A DNA stretch of 64,000 nt from Sphingomonas sp. (GCF_024508665.1 NZ_JANINP010000006.1:1106001-1170000), one strand, 5' to 3'; positions 35,543 through 43,824 are shown, counted from the first letter of the stretch. Notes: generated by a model from the sequence alone, not told the origin. Translations and numbers: made by a program.

Positions 35543-37233
35543 AGACATGGGCTAAATGGACGCTCGGCACGGTCGGGGTGATCGGCCTGGCGGGGTTCGC
35601 CGCCAAGGATTACGTGTTCCTACACTTGCCCGGATGGATCGCGCCGCACGTTGCCGACAACCGTCCGGTCAAATGGCAGCCTGGTCCGACGACCGCCGCG
35701 GTGCCGGCCGACAAACGGCCGCCCAATATCGTGCTGATCGTCGCGGACGACCTCGGCTATAACGACATCAGCTTCAACGGCGGCGGCGTCGCCGGCGGGC
35801 TGGTCAAAACTCCGAACATCGATTCATTGGGACGTGGTGGCGTCAGCTTCCCCGACGGCTATGCCGGCAATGCCACCTGCGCGCCCAGTCGAGCGGCGTT
35901 GATGACCGGGCGCTATCCGACCCGCTTCGGCTATGAATTCACGCCTGCCGAGGTTCATCCACCCGCTTGGTTCCCGTCTCGCCTGATCCGCACCGACGCC
36001 GCGTTTTCCCGCACCATCGCCAATTTCAAGACTGATTGGGAACACAAGACGATCTTCGACGAGGACGCCGCACGCGCCCCGGCGACGGTCGCCGACAAGG
36101 GCGTCCCGAGCAGCGAGATCACCATCGCCGAACTGCTCCGAACGCGGGGCTATCACACCATGCATCTCGGCAAATGGCACCTCGGCGACGCCAAGGGCAT
36201 GCGGCCGGAGGACCAGGGATTCGACGAAAGCCTGGGTTTCATGATCGGCGGGCAGATGTACCTCCCGGAAAACAGCCCCGACGTCGAAAACTCCAAACAG
36301 GATTTCGACCCGATCGACAAATTCCTATGGGCCAATCTGCCGTTCAGCGTTCAATATAATGGCGGCGAGCGGTTCCGGCCGGCGCGCTACATGACCGACT
36401 ATCTGACCGACCAGGCGATCGCGGCGATCGGTGCCAACCGCAACCGGCCGTTCTTCCTCTATCTCGCCTATAACGCTCCGCACACGCCACTCCAGGCGCT
36501 CAAGGCCGATTACGACGCGCTTCCGCAGATCGCCGACCATCGCTTGAGGGTCTATGCCGCGATGATCCGGGCGCTCGATCGCGGCGTCGGACGGGTGATG
36601 GCGACGCTCAAGGCGCAGGGGCTCGACCAGAACACGTTGGTGATCTTCACCAGCGACAATGGCGGCGCGCATTATATCGGGCTGCCCGACATCAACCGGC
36701 CCTATCGCGGGTGGAAAGCGACCTTCTTCGAAGGCGGGGTGAAGGTGCCGTTCTTCATGCGCTGGCCGGCGAAGATACGCCCGGGCACCAGTGTCGCGGG
36801 TCCGGTCAGTCATTTCGATATCTTCTCCACCGCAGGCGACGTAGCCGGTGCCGCATTGCCCAAGGATCGCGCGATCGACGGAGTCGACCTGATGCCGTTC
36901 GTCGAGGGTAAGAAGACCGGTACGCCGCACAACACCCTGTTCTGGCGCAGCGGCCCGTATCGCGTGGTGCGCGACGGCGACTGGAAGCTGCAACTGCTCG
37001 ATCTGCCGCACGTGGCATTGCTGTACGACATGAAGGCCGACCCGACCGAACGGCACGATGTCGCAGCGCTCCATCCCGATGTCGTAGGGCGGCTCAAGGG
37101 ACTAATTGCCCAACATGATCGCGAGAGCGTAAAGCCGGCGTGGCCGTCGTTGATCCGCACGCCGATCGCGATCGATCGGCCGCTCGGCACCAAACCCCGG
37201 CCGGGCGAAACCTATATCTACTGGTCGAATTGA
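35539..37233 (+). CDS. Type I sulfatase (arylsulfatase family)
   Basis: A 564-residue formylglycine-dependent sulfatase: metal site IVLIVADDLGYNDI, activation signature CAPSRAALMTGRYP (the Cys becomes formylglycine), GKWHLGD, and TSDNGGAH. One N-terminal hydrophobic segment (residues 5-22) anchors or exports it to the periplasm. No formylglycine-generating enzyme or anSME gene is nearby, so it must be elsewhere. The middle gene of three overlapping ORFs (DUF4345, sulfatase, TetR). Substrate unknown. Confidence 0.93.
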   Translation: MKTWAKWTLGTVGVIGLAGFAAKDYVFLHLPGWIAPHVADNRPVKWQPGPTTAAVPADKRPPNIVLIVADDLGYNDISFNGGGVAGGLVKTPNIDSLGRGGVSFPDGYAGNATCAPSRAALMTGRYPTRFGYEFTPAEVHPPAWFPSRLIRTDAAFSRTIANFKTDWEHKTIFDEDAARAPATVADKGVPSSEITIAELLRTRGYHTMHLGKWHLGDAKGMRPEDQGFDESLGFMIGGQMYLPENSPDVENSKQDFDPIDKFLWANLPFSVQYNGGERFRPARYMTDYLTDQAIAAIGANRNRPFFLYLAYNAPHTPLQALKADYDALPQIADHRLRVYAAMIRALDRGVGRVMATLKAQGLDQNTLVIFTSDNGGAHYIGLPDINRPYRGWKATFFEGGVKVPFFMRWPAKIRPGTSVAGPVSHFDIFSTAGDVAGAALPKDRAIDGVDLMPFVEGKKTGTPHNTLFWRSGPYRVVRDGDWKLQLLDLPHVALLYDMKADPTERHDVAALHPDVVGRLKGLIAQHDRESVKPAWPSLIRTPIAIDRPLGTKPRPGETYIYWSN

Positions 37234-37835
37234 TGAATCCACCCGACGTCTTGCCTGCCGACGGCCGCCGCCTCCGCTCCCAGAACAGCCGAAACGCCAT
37301 CGTCGCGGCAATGCTCGAACTGGTTGCCGAGGGGCGGATCACGCCGAGCGCCGAGGAAGTGGCGTCGCGTGCCGGGGTCGGCCTGCGCACGGTGTTTCGG
37401 CATTTCTCCGACATGGAGAGCCTCTACGCCGCGATGACCGGGCGGTTGGCCGAACATTACGAGATGTGGCTGATCCCGTTCGATTCGGTCGAGTGGCAAG
37501 GCCAGCTGGTCGAGGCGATCGAGCGGCGGACGGCGACTTATGAACGCCTGCTGCCGTTCAAGCGCGCGGGCGACGCGCATCGCCACATGTCGCCGGCGAT
37601 CCAGGCCGAACATGTCCGCATGCTCGGCATGATGCGGCAGCGGCTGCGCTCTTTCCTGCCGCGCGAAATCACCGACGACGTGGTGCGGTTCGAGACGATC
37701 GACCTGATGCTGAGTTTCGAAGCCTGGCAGCGGTTGCGCGACGAGCAGGGCCTGTCGGTCGACGTGGCGCGTCGTATCGTCCTGCGCGAAGTGTTGCGAT
37801 TGGCCGGTGCGGAGAACTCGGCCGCGGCGGATTGA
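37233..37835 (+). CDS. TetR-family regulator of the sulfatase operon
   Basis: A 200-residue regulator with TetR HTH at about residues 38-65 (TPSAEEVASRAGVGLRTVFRHFSD). ATG 37233 overlaps the sulfatase stop (TGATG), so it is made from the same mRNA and is a likely autoregulator of the operon. Ligand domain of unknown specificity. Confidence 0.88.
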   Translation: MNPPDVLPADGRRLRSQNSRNAIVAAMLELVAEGRITPSAEEVASRAGVGLRTVFRHFSDMESLYAAMTGRLAEHYEMWLIPFDSVEWQGQLVEAIERRTATYERLLPFKRAGDAHRHMSPAIQAEHVRMLGMMRQRLRSFLPREITDDVVRFETIDLMLSFEAWQRLRDEQGLSVDVARRIVLREVLRLAGAENSAAAD

Positions 37836-37850
37836 CGCGCGCGCGAGTCC

Positions 37851-38360
37851 CTAGCCCTCCCCGTCCAGCGCGCGCTGCATGTAGATTGTATCCAATATCC
37901 GACCGAACTTGCGGCCGACGCCGATCATCCGGCCGGCGTGAACGAAGCCGCATTTCGCATGAAGTGCGACGGATCCGGGCTCGCTGCCGCCGATCACGGC
38001 GATCATCTGGCGAAATCCCGCGCGCCGCGCCGCCTCGACCAGCGCGGGCAGCAAGCGTGATCCTATCCCGCGGCCGAGCTGATCGGGCGCCAGATAGATG
38101 CTATTCTCGCACGTCTCGGCATAGGCCGGTCGGTCGCGAAACTGGGTCGCATAGGCATAGCCGACGATGACGCCGTCATGCTCGGCGACCAGGAACGGCC
38201 ATCCGCGCGCGGTGATCGACGCGATCTTGTCGTGCCACGAAGCGGCATCGGGCGGGTCGATGTCGAACGTCGCGGTCCCATGCAGCACATGATGCGCATA
38301 GATCGCCGCGATCGAGGCGGCATCGTCGGGTCCGACGGGGCGGATGGAGGGATCGGTCAT
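37851..38360 (-). CDS. GNAT N-acetyltransferase, phosphinothricin acetyltransferase-like
   Basis: A 169-residue acetyl-CoA transferase: IRPVGPDDAASIAAIYAHHV, acetyl-CoA loop QLGRGIGSRLL and the Pat-like FDIDPPDAASW and GYAYATQFRDRPAY segments. Such enzymes acetylate amino-acid analogues, including phosphinothricin and methionine sulfoximine. ATG 38360 is the family start; the longer frame continues through the tRNA remnant and is not credible. Confidence 0.87.
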   Translation of the reverse strand: MTDPSIRPVGPDDAASIAAIYAHHVLHGTATFDIDPPDAASWHDKIASITARGWPFLVAEHDGVIVGYAYATQFRDRPAYAETCENSIYLAPDQLGRGIGSRLLPALVEAARRAGFRQMIAVIGGSEPGSVALHAKCGFVHAGRMIGVGRKFGRILDTIYMQRALDGEG

Positions 38361-38475
38361 GGCCGCAAATTCGCAAGCTGTCGCACGGGACGCAACCGCC
38401 GATATCCTCTGCGTCGCCACTGGTTCGGGCGGCGGCGCCACGCCGCGCTCGATGCGGCAAAGCAAAATTAGAAGC

Positions 38476-38516
38476 TGGTGACCCCTACGGGACTCGAACC
38501 CGTGTTTTCGCCGTGA
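38476..38516 (-). other. Integration site: 3' fragment of tRNA-Glu (att core)
   Basis: On the minus strand this reads TCACGGCG AAAACACGGG TTCGAGTCCCGT AGGGGTCACCA, that is, the 3' anticodon arm, variable loop, T-arm, acceptor strand and CCA of an alphaproteobacterial tRNA-Glu. Upstream of TCACGGCG the tRNA ends abruptly (CCTTT expected, GCTCTC found), so no 5' half exists. A tyrosine recombinase starts 140 bases to the right. This is what integration into a tRNA 3' end leaves at the element boundary. Confidence 0.82.
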
Positions 38517-38656
38517 GAGCATTAAAAAACTGGCCTTAATATCGTCTCACGATGTATCATTTTATCCAGTTATTCTAGGTACTTGTGCGCTTATCGTTCA
38601 AGGCGTATCATCGTGCCACAACCGATAATACTGTACGGATACTGTACGGAATCGCG

Positions 38657-39967
38657 ATGCCGGGTGGCCTTAAAGAAGCAAAGCTGACGACGCGAAGCGC
38701 TCGTGCGGCACTCGCCACAGGCCTGCATTGGCGGGCACTCGATGGGGACCTGCACTTGGGATACCGCAAGCGTGCGAAAGGCGGCGAATGGCTGGTGCGC
38801 TGGTATATCGGTGAGGGCAATTATCGCCGCGCGACGATCGGTCTTGCCGATGATCACATGGCCATGGGCACCTTTTCCTACAACGAGGCCTGCAAGCGCG
38901 CGCGCGAGCTGGTCACCGAGCTGCGCGCAAAAGCCGAGCGCAAGGCGAGAGGCTTGCGCCAAACCGTCCGGACGGTCGTCGAGCATTATATTGCCGTCCG
39001 CGACGCGCGTTTGCGCGAACAGCGTCCGGGCACCCGCCAGCGGTCCGATGCCGCATCGCGCCTGACGAAATACGTTCTAGAGGATGCCATCGCTGATATC
39101 GAGCTAGCGGACCTCAGCGAAGACGCGCTGGTCGCCTGGAAGGAAACCGTCGCGCCCGACTGCACGCCGGGCGCCCGTGTCCGTACCATGAACGACTTCA
39201 AAGCGGCGCTCAATCTCGCTCACCGGCGTCTCAGGCGACGCTTGCCGAGCGATTTTTCGGAGCGCGTGCGCTGGGGCCTCTCTGCCGAAGGCATGCTGCC
39301 CGAAGGGCACAAGAAGGCGCGCGAGAACCAGATTCTGGATGACGCGACCGTGCGTCGGATTGTCGCGGCAGCGCTGGATTACGATGCCGACGGCGATGTC
39401 GGTCGGATGGTCCTGCTCCTGGCGGCAACGGGTGCCCGCTTTTCCCAGCTGCAGCGCTTGACGGTAGGAGATGTGCAGGCCGACCGCCAACGGCTGTTCA
39501 TTCCGCTCAGCCGCAAAGGGAAAGGAAAGGCCGAGGCGCACTATCCCGTGCGGGTAGGCGAGGACGTCATCGACATACTTCGGCCGGTCATCAGCGGTCG
39601 CCGCTACGATGAACCATTATTGAGCCGTTGGCGCATGAAGCAGGTCCGCAAGACCGCTGGCAAAGGCCTGATCTGGGTGCGCGACTATCGTGGCCCGTGG
39701 ACCGCTGCTGCCGAGATTACCCGGCCCTTCAACGAGATTTGCGATTCGATCGGCTTGGCCGGGACCATACCATATGCACTTCGCCATTCGTCGATCGTTC
39801 GCGCGATCCGCGCAGGCCTTCCCATCCGGCTCGTCGCCGCCATGCACGACACGAGCGTCGAGATGATCGAACGGCATTATTCGCGGCACATAGTCGATGG
39901 CTTGGAAGAGTTGACGGCCAAGGCGATCGTGCCGATCGTGGGCACCAGGCTGCGGGCAGTAGCGTAA
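38657..39967 (+). CDS. int: Tyrosine-type site-specific recombinase (integrase)
   Basis: About 436 residues (460 if the GTG at 38585 is used). N-terminal DUF4102-like arm-binding domain (GYRKRAKGGEWLVRWYIG), core-binding domain, and catalytic domain with Arg in ATGARFSQLQRL, His-x-x-Arg-type box ALRHSSIVRAI and nucleophile Tyr in IERHYSRHI. It sits beside the tRNA-Glu fragment it should recognise. Apparently intact. Confidence 0.93.
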   Translation: MPGGLKEAKLTTRSARAALATGLHWRALDGDLHLGYRKRAKGGEWLVRWYIGEGNYRRATIGLADDHMAMGTFSYNEACKRARELVTELRAKAERKARGLRQTVRTVVEHYIAVRDARLREQRPGTRQRSDAASRLTKYVLEDAIADIELADLSEDALVAWKETVAPDCTPGARVRTMNDFKAALNLAHRRLRRRLPSDFSERVRWGLSAEGMLPEGHKKARENQILDDATVRRIVAAALDYDADGDVGRMVLLLAATGARFSQLQRLTVGDVQADRQRLFIPLSRKGKGKAEAHYPVRVGEDVIDILRPVISGRRYDEPLLSRWRMKQVRKTAGKGLIWVRDYRGPWTAAAEITRPFNEICDSIGLAGTIPYALRHSSIVRAIRAGLPIRLVAAMHDTSVEMIERHYSRHIVDGLEELTAKAIVPIVGTRLRAVA

Positions 39968-40290
39968 CAAAGGTCCGTTCCGGCAGGCGCGGCGTTAATT
40001 CTTGATCGCTGCATGCGATAGCCGGAATCTGGTTTCCGTTCGTCTCAATCCCTTTGATGCGACAAGTTGGGCATCCACTTCCTCGCCCAGGTGCAAAACG
40101 CCGGCTCGAAATGGGTGGTCGATGATGGATCACGGCGAGGGAGCCCGGGTCGGTCTGTTGCAGCTGACTAACCACTTTCAGGGAAACGAGGGAGTGCTCT
40201 GATTTTGGACATAACGGGTGAGGAGCGAGACCAAGCGGTCGCATAGCGATGAGTGCAGTTGAAGGTGGCGCGGTCTTGGCTTCGAGCCCG
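39968..40290. other. Gap of 323 bases after the integrase
   Basis: No supported gene. Short ORFs here lack ribosome sites and family likeness. The lower GC and mixed composition fit the mobile region. Confidence 0.5.
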
Positions 40291-40309
40291 GAAAAATATT
40301 GGCTTGTCC

Positions 40310-40569
40310 GATGGCGGTCCCCGGGACCCTGGCGCGTTATTCAGACAGGTCCGCATTGCATCCCTTGCCGATTGCGGCCCGCTCGGTTTGTCACGCTCGC
40401 CTATTCCACAGGCGAGCGCTCTTGCGTCACAGGGCTCCTTCGCTGCTTGCCGCAGGATCGACCGGCCGATGTCCACGTTCCCTGCCTCCGGGACGCGGAT
40501 CTGGGGGCTTCCTCGCCCTGTTCCTGGCCTCGGCATTGCCCCGACGAGTGGCTGCCGAGGCCTTTTTTT
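40310..40569 (+). ncRNA. Candidate structured RNA, copy A, with own terminator
   Basis: About 260 nt, closely related to 42002-42262. It starts at GATGGCGGTCCC after an AT-rich stretch (AAAAATATT) also kept in copy B. Features in order: hairpin CGCTCGCC-N9-GGCGAGCG (40394-40418), block TGCGTCAC, block TGCCGCA, hairpin GGGGGC-TTCCTC-GCCC (from 40503), and terminator GGCCTCGGCA-N17-TGCCGAGGCC-T7 (40526-40569). Indels against copy B are not multiples of three and the first hairpin shows a compensated base-pair change, so RNA rather than protein is conserved. The pyrimidine loop UUCCUC could pair with ribosome-binding sites (inference). Confidence 0.75.
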
Positions 40570-40808
40570 CCGACCAGTATCAGATTGGTAGCGACCCCTG
40601 CCGCGATGATAATAGGTGATCATTGGAACCCGCACTCACTTGTCGTTCGCCGGACATGTTACGCGCAGCCGCCGCAACCTGGCATAGGCTCGCCGGTTTC
40701 CGGATCCGCCATCAGCCTACCGAGCGAAGAATTCCCGGCATACTCGTTCATGCCCGCGTCTTTCGCGGCGGCGCCATCTCTCTCCGGCGGAGCTCCCCGA
40801 GCTCGACT

Positions 40809-41015
40809 TCACCCGCGCAGGCCCGGCTGGCGATAGTCGCTGGGGTTATTGATCCAGCGATCCAGTTCGTCTCGCCGGAAAGCGATACGGCGTCCTCCCA
40901 GATCGACGAGAGGCGGGAAGCGTCCTTCTGCGATTCGGCGGTAGATCGTCGCTCGAGATAGGGATGTCAGCCTGATCGCGAGCTTCATGGGAATGAGCGG
41001 TGACGGATCGTTCAC
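40809..41015 (-). CDS. AlpA-like excisionase/regulator (MerR-type HTH)
   Basis: A 68-residue protein from GTG 41015, with the winged helix typical of AlpA phage regulators: LTSLSRATIYRRIAEGRFPP, LGGRRIAFRRDELDRWI. AlpA-type proteins activate or assist excision of integrated elements, and here one lies 0.8 kb from the integrase. An upstream GTG at 41060 is possible. The 258 bases upstream of it and the 240 bases downstream contain no other gene I can support. Confidence 0.82.
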   Translation of the reverse strand: MNDPSPLIPMKLAIRLTSLSRATIYRRIAEGRFPPLVDLGGRRIAFRRDELDRWINNPSDYRQPGLRG

Positions 41016-41273
41016 GGCGAAAGGCCCTTGCGCGATTGACGCCCCCTTGAGACGGCACACCCCCGAAAGAGCAGGATATCGAGAGGTGCTGGAGCTTTCT
41101 ACCGCCCGACGTGCGTCCCCGCACTCAATGTCGGCGCGTGGCGCTGCGAGGCGGTGTAGGAAAGGGGCTATCCTAGCTTATCGGTCCCCCTAACTATCCT
41201 CCCAACGAGGCTTTGGGCGTCAGTCGGCCACGGAGGGATCGGTTCCGACCCCAAAGCTTTATCCGGCGATCCA

Positions 41274-41918
41274 TTAATGCCGAGAGACGCTGCCCCCTTG
41301 CCCTGGCATCTTGCGTGGCTTCGATATGGGCCGCGGCCACGGATCGTCGGTCCATTCGGCATACATGGAATCGGCATCATGCGGACGTCTGCAATTTCCG
41401 AGTTCGGCAAGCGGCGCGGTCAACCAGGTTTGGTCTTCAGCCGGCTCGAGCAAAGCCGGCATGGTCGGCGATAGGGGTGCAATGAGGTCATTGGCGGGTG
41501 CCGCAATCCCTGCGAAACACGGGCCGCGTCCCGGCATTTCGCGTAGGATGCCGGCCCATCCAACAAGGGGCCGGTCGCTCAGTCCGAACCAGCTCTGGGT
41601 TCTCGAGCGTGGCGCACCTGCAGGCAAGGCGAAAGACTCGAGGACGATAAGGCATCGCTCGGGCGGATCGCTGCGATCGCCGAACCCGATCGGCGCCATC
41701 ATGTCGCGAAGGCAGGTGGCAAGGCGTTCGGTGCCAGGCTGCCAGGGCAGCCCCCAGGTTGCGAGCTCGATGCGTCGGCGATCGCCATGCGCGCGGACGA
41801 TCAGGGCTCTGCTTCCCGGCCAGACGGTCGGCTGCCAGAGCGTGCCCGCAATAGCATCGGCGCCGAAGGTTGCGGCTACTTCCGAAAGCGACGCGCGGCA
41901 TCGGTACAGCCGCGTCAT
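41274..41918 (-). CDS. SRAP-fold (YedK/HMCES-like) protein lacking catalytic residues
   Basis: A 214-residue protein that follows the SRAP fold along its length: LYRCRASLSEVAATFGA, WPGSRALIVR, ATWGLPWQ, RCLIVLESFALP, PLVGWAGI, FAGIAAPANDLIAPLSPTMPALL. SRAP proteins crosslink to abasic sites through Cys2. Here position 2 is Thr (MTRLYRC), the Asn of the NAR motif is lost, the Glu of the FEW motif is Ala (SFALP), and the catalytic His before RMP/RRP is Ser (LSPTMP). The C-terminus is divergent and may not be native fold. So a non-enzymatic DNA-binding or decoy protein is likely. ATG 41918. Confidence 0.72.
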   Translation of the reverse strand: MTRLYRCRASLSEVAATFGADAIAGTLWQPTVWPGSRALIVRAHGDRRRIELATWGLPWQPGTERLATCLRDMMAPIGFGDRSDPPERCLIVLESFALPAGAPRSRTQSWFGLSDRPLVGWAGILREMPGRGPCFAGIAAPANDLIAPLSPTMPALLEPAEDQTWLTAPLAELGNCRRPHDADSMYAEWTDDPWPRPISKPRKMPGQGGSVSRH

Positions 41919-42001
41919 CGGCTGGGGCGCGGGCGCGCAGCCGGCCGCGATCCGGGTGGCCGGACGTGCTCGCCCAAGCGTGGCAAAATAATTTTCACTT
42001 C

Positions 42002-42262
42002 GATGGCGGTCCCATTGCCATTTATGCGTTCATTCCACGGGCACGAGGTGCATTCCCCATTTGCACCCCCTGCCTGTAAGGTTTGTCACGATCGCCTCTT
42101 TCCGCAAGCGATCGATCATGCGTCACGGGCGCCATCGCTGGATGCCGCATCGACTTACCGCCGATCCGCTCGTCCCTCCGGCGCGCGGATTTAGGGGGCT
42201 TCCTCGCCCTGACACTGGCCTCGGCAGCGCCGTAGTTGGGCGGCGTTGCCGAGGCCTTTTTT
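42002..42262 (+). ncRNA. Candidate structured RNA, copy B, with own terminator
   Basis: About 261 nt. Same order as copy A: CAAAATAATTTT upstream, GATGGCGGTCCC, GGTTTGTCACG, hairpin CGATCGC-N12-GCGATCG (42089-42114), TGCGTCAC, TGCCGCA, AGGGGGC-TTCCTC-GCCCT hairpin, terminator GGCCTCGGCA-N20-TGCCGAGGCC-T6 (42217-42262). The third pair of the first hairpin is A-T here and C-G in copy A. The ORF through it stops at TAG inside the conserved block. The next gene (LuxR-type) is on the opposite strand, 36 bases on. Confidence 0.75.
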
Positions 42263-42298
42263 GACATGGGGCGAGGCGTTTTCGCCAAGCCGGTTAGC

Positions 42299-42745
42299 TC
42301 ACCGAATTAGCCACAGGACGAGTGCGATTCCAAGTGTCAGGACGATCAGGCAAAAAAAGCCAATCGCCGCAATTTGGACTATCGCGAACAATTCGGCGCG
42401 CGTGCTCTGCTGCCGTCGTTCGCCGCCCAAAGGGGGCACCAGCGATGCCCACCAAGTCGATCGACGCTGTCCTAACGGCTGATCATGGGGGGCAGGCGCC
42501 TCTACCGCGCTCGCATCGTACGCGATCGGCGCACGGGGTAACCCAGCCTCCCAATCCACCAACAGCCTTGCCGCTTCGGCGCGACTCTGAACTTGCAGCG
42601 TCGCCAAGGCGTCTCTCACGTGATTATCGACCGTTGCCGGGCTGATCGCCAACTGGCGGCCGATCTGTTTCGACGTGTAGCCGCGGCCGACCAGGCGCAG
42701 GCAAGCCTTTTGGCGTTCGGTCAATCGCAAGATTGCCTGGTCCAA
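42299..42745 (-). CDS. LuxR-type HTH regulator with C-terminal membrane anchor
   Basis: About 148 residues. N-terminal GerE/LuxR HTH (LTERQKACLRLVGRGYTSKQIGRQLAISPATVDNHVRDAL), a variable linker, then a C-terminal transmembrane helix (AIVQIAAIGFFCLIVLTLGIALVLWLI). No receiver or autoinducer domain. TTG 42745 has GGGGGGA at good spacing and gives the natural HTH start; TTG 42790 is the alternative. A membrane-tethered DNA-binding protein of this small size is seen in sphingomonads but has no known role. Confidence 0.8.
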   Translation of the reverse strand: MDQAILRLTERQKACLRLVGRGYTSKQIGRQLAISPATVDNHVRDALATLQVQSRAEAARLLVDWEAGLPRAPIAYDASAVEAPAPHDQPLGQRRSTWWASLVPPLGGERRQQSTRAELFAIVQIAAIGFFCLIVLTLGIALVLWLIR

Positions 42746-42795
42746 GCTGATCCCCCCGATCTGGACGTATAGTCGGGGGATTATACGCAAGGCGC

Positions 42796-42813
42796 TAAAT
42801 CAGACGAGATTTA
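42796..42813. promoter_or_regulatory. Inverted repeat upstream of the LuxR-type gene
   Basis: TAAATC-AGACGA-GATTTA, perfect 6-bp arms, at the edge of an AT-rich promoter region (42782-42830) about 50 bases before the preferred start. Dimensions are compatible with a LuxR-family operator. Confidence 0.4.
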
Positions 42814-42960
42814 TTTAAACAATTTATGCACTTATCACGCTTACGGCAAATCGTCCGGTCAGTCGTTCTACGTAATTCGTCTGCAAAATGTGTCGCACGC
42901 TTATCGGGTCGGCGCGCGATTACATCCGATGCTTGGTCCGTTTGTTCTTGCTCCGGTTAT

Positions 42961-43824
42961 CTAGACATAGGGGGCGATAACTGAACGAATGTTGTTCACT
43001 ACCGGATTGGGGCCGAACTGGGCCAATATGGCCAACCATTCACGGACGGCCAGCAGGGGAAACCGCTCCATATAGCCTGGCTCCAGCGGATTGACTTCGT
43101 TGTACGCGTCGAAAAAGTCCGCCGGCACGCCGGGATATAGCCAGGACGCGGTAAGGTCAGCCTCTGCCCACCCGAAATATACGGCGGGATCGATCAATCC
43201 AGCCTGACCGTCGCCGAGCGGGATGATGTTACCCGACCACAGATCTCCATGGAGCAAGGACGCGGGTTGGCTTGGAATGAAATCGGCGAGCTTGCTGGCA
43301 AATTTGCCGATGTTGCGCCGGTCATCCTCTGTCGTCGCCAGTTCGCATAGCGGCAGCGACAGATAGGCGTGGATGCGATGTTGGGCGAAGAATTCATGCC
43401 CATTCGCCGTCCGGCTGTTCGTTTGCCGTAGCCGGCCGATATAATTGTCGTGGGCAAAGCCGAATAGCGGGTCGTGCCACTGGTGCAATCGGGCCACGGC
43501 ACGACCGAAAGCGCGCCAGTCGACCTCTTCTGGAGGGTGCGTTCCCAGATCTTCCAGCAGGATGAAATCGGCGGAGGTGGCAATGACGTCCGGAACCCGA
43601 AATCCCGTCCCGCGCAATTCGGCGAGCCCCTGTGCCTCGATCGCATAGAAATCGGCCGGAATATCCGCGGCGAATTTGGCGATGCCCTTAAAGCCGCCTG
43701 TTGTCTCGATCCGGCGCGTCTGGTTGATCGTGCCGCCCGGCACCCCGTCACACGTCTTGAGTGCGCCGCGCCCTTCATTCTCCAGATAGGAGAGGAGCGA
43801 TGGCGGAAGGTCGTGGTCGATCAC
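42961..43824 (-). CDS. Fructosamine kinase family protein
   Basis: A 287-residue kinase of the FN3K family: ADFYAIEAQGLAELR, HDNYIGRLRQTN, the Brenner motif LLHGDLWSGNI and DPAVYFGWAEAD. Such enzymes phosphorylate ketoamines or small sugars, enabling deglycation. GTG 43824 is chosen; the TTG at 43899 lacks support. It lies 92 bases after the rhamnose isomerase gene on the same strand and may belong to the operon, an unusual partner for rhamnose use. Confidence 0.88.
   Translation of the reverse strand: MIDHDLPPSLLSYLENEGRGALKTCDGVPGGTINQTRRIETTGGFKGIAKFAADIPADFYAIEAQGLAELRGTGFRVPDVIATSADFILLEDLGTHPPEEVDWRAFGRAVARLHQWHDPLFGFAHDNYIGRLRQTNSRTANGHEFFAQHRIHAYLSLPLCELATTEDDRRNIGKFASKLADFIPSQPASLLHGDLWSGNIIPLGDGQAGLIDPAVYFGWAEADLTASWLYPGVPADFFDAYNEVNPLEPGYMERFPLLAVREWLAILAQFGPNPVVNNIRSVIAPYV

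Noticed and set aside
38476..38522. Intact tRNA-Glu gene
   Set aside because: Only the 3' half is present; the anticodon loop and 5' arms do not follow, so it is an attachment-site fragment.
40299..40619. Plus-strand ORF starting MACPMAVPG in RNA copy A, with a similar start (MAVP) in copy B
   Set aside because: Similarity at the protein level holds only where the DNA is identical; copy B stops at TAG inside the most conserved block and the copies differ by single-base indels.
40168..40635. Minus-strand ORF of 155 codons across RNA copy A
   Set aside because: Its sequence is not conserved in the corresponding frame of copy B, and indels between copies break it; the RNA reading explains the conservation better.
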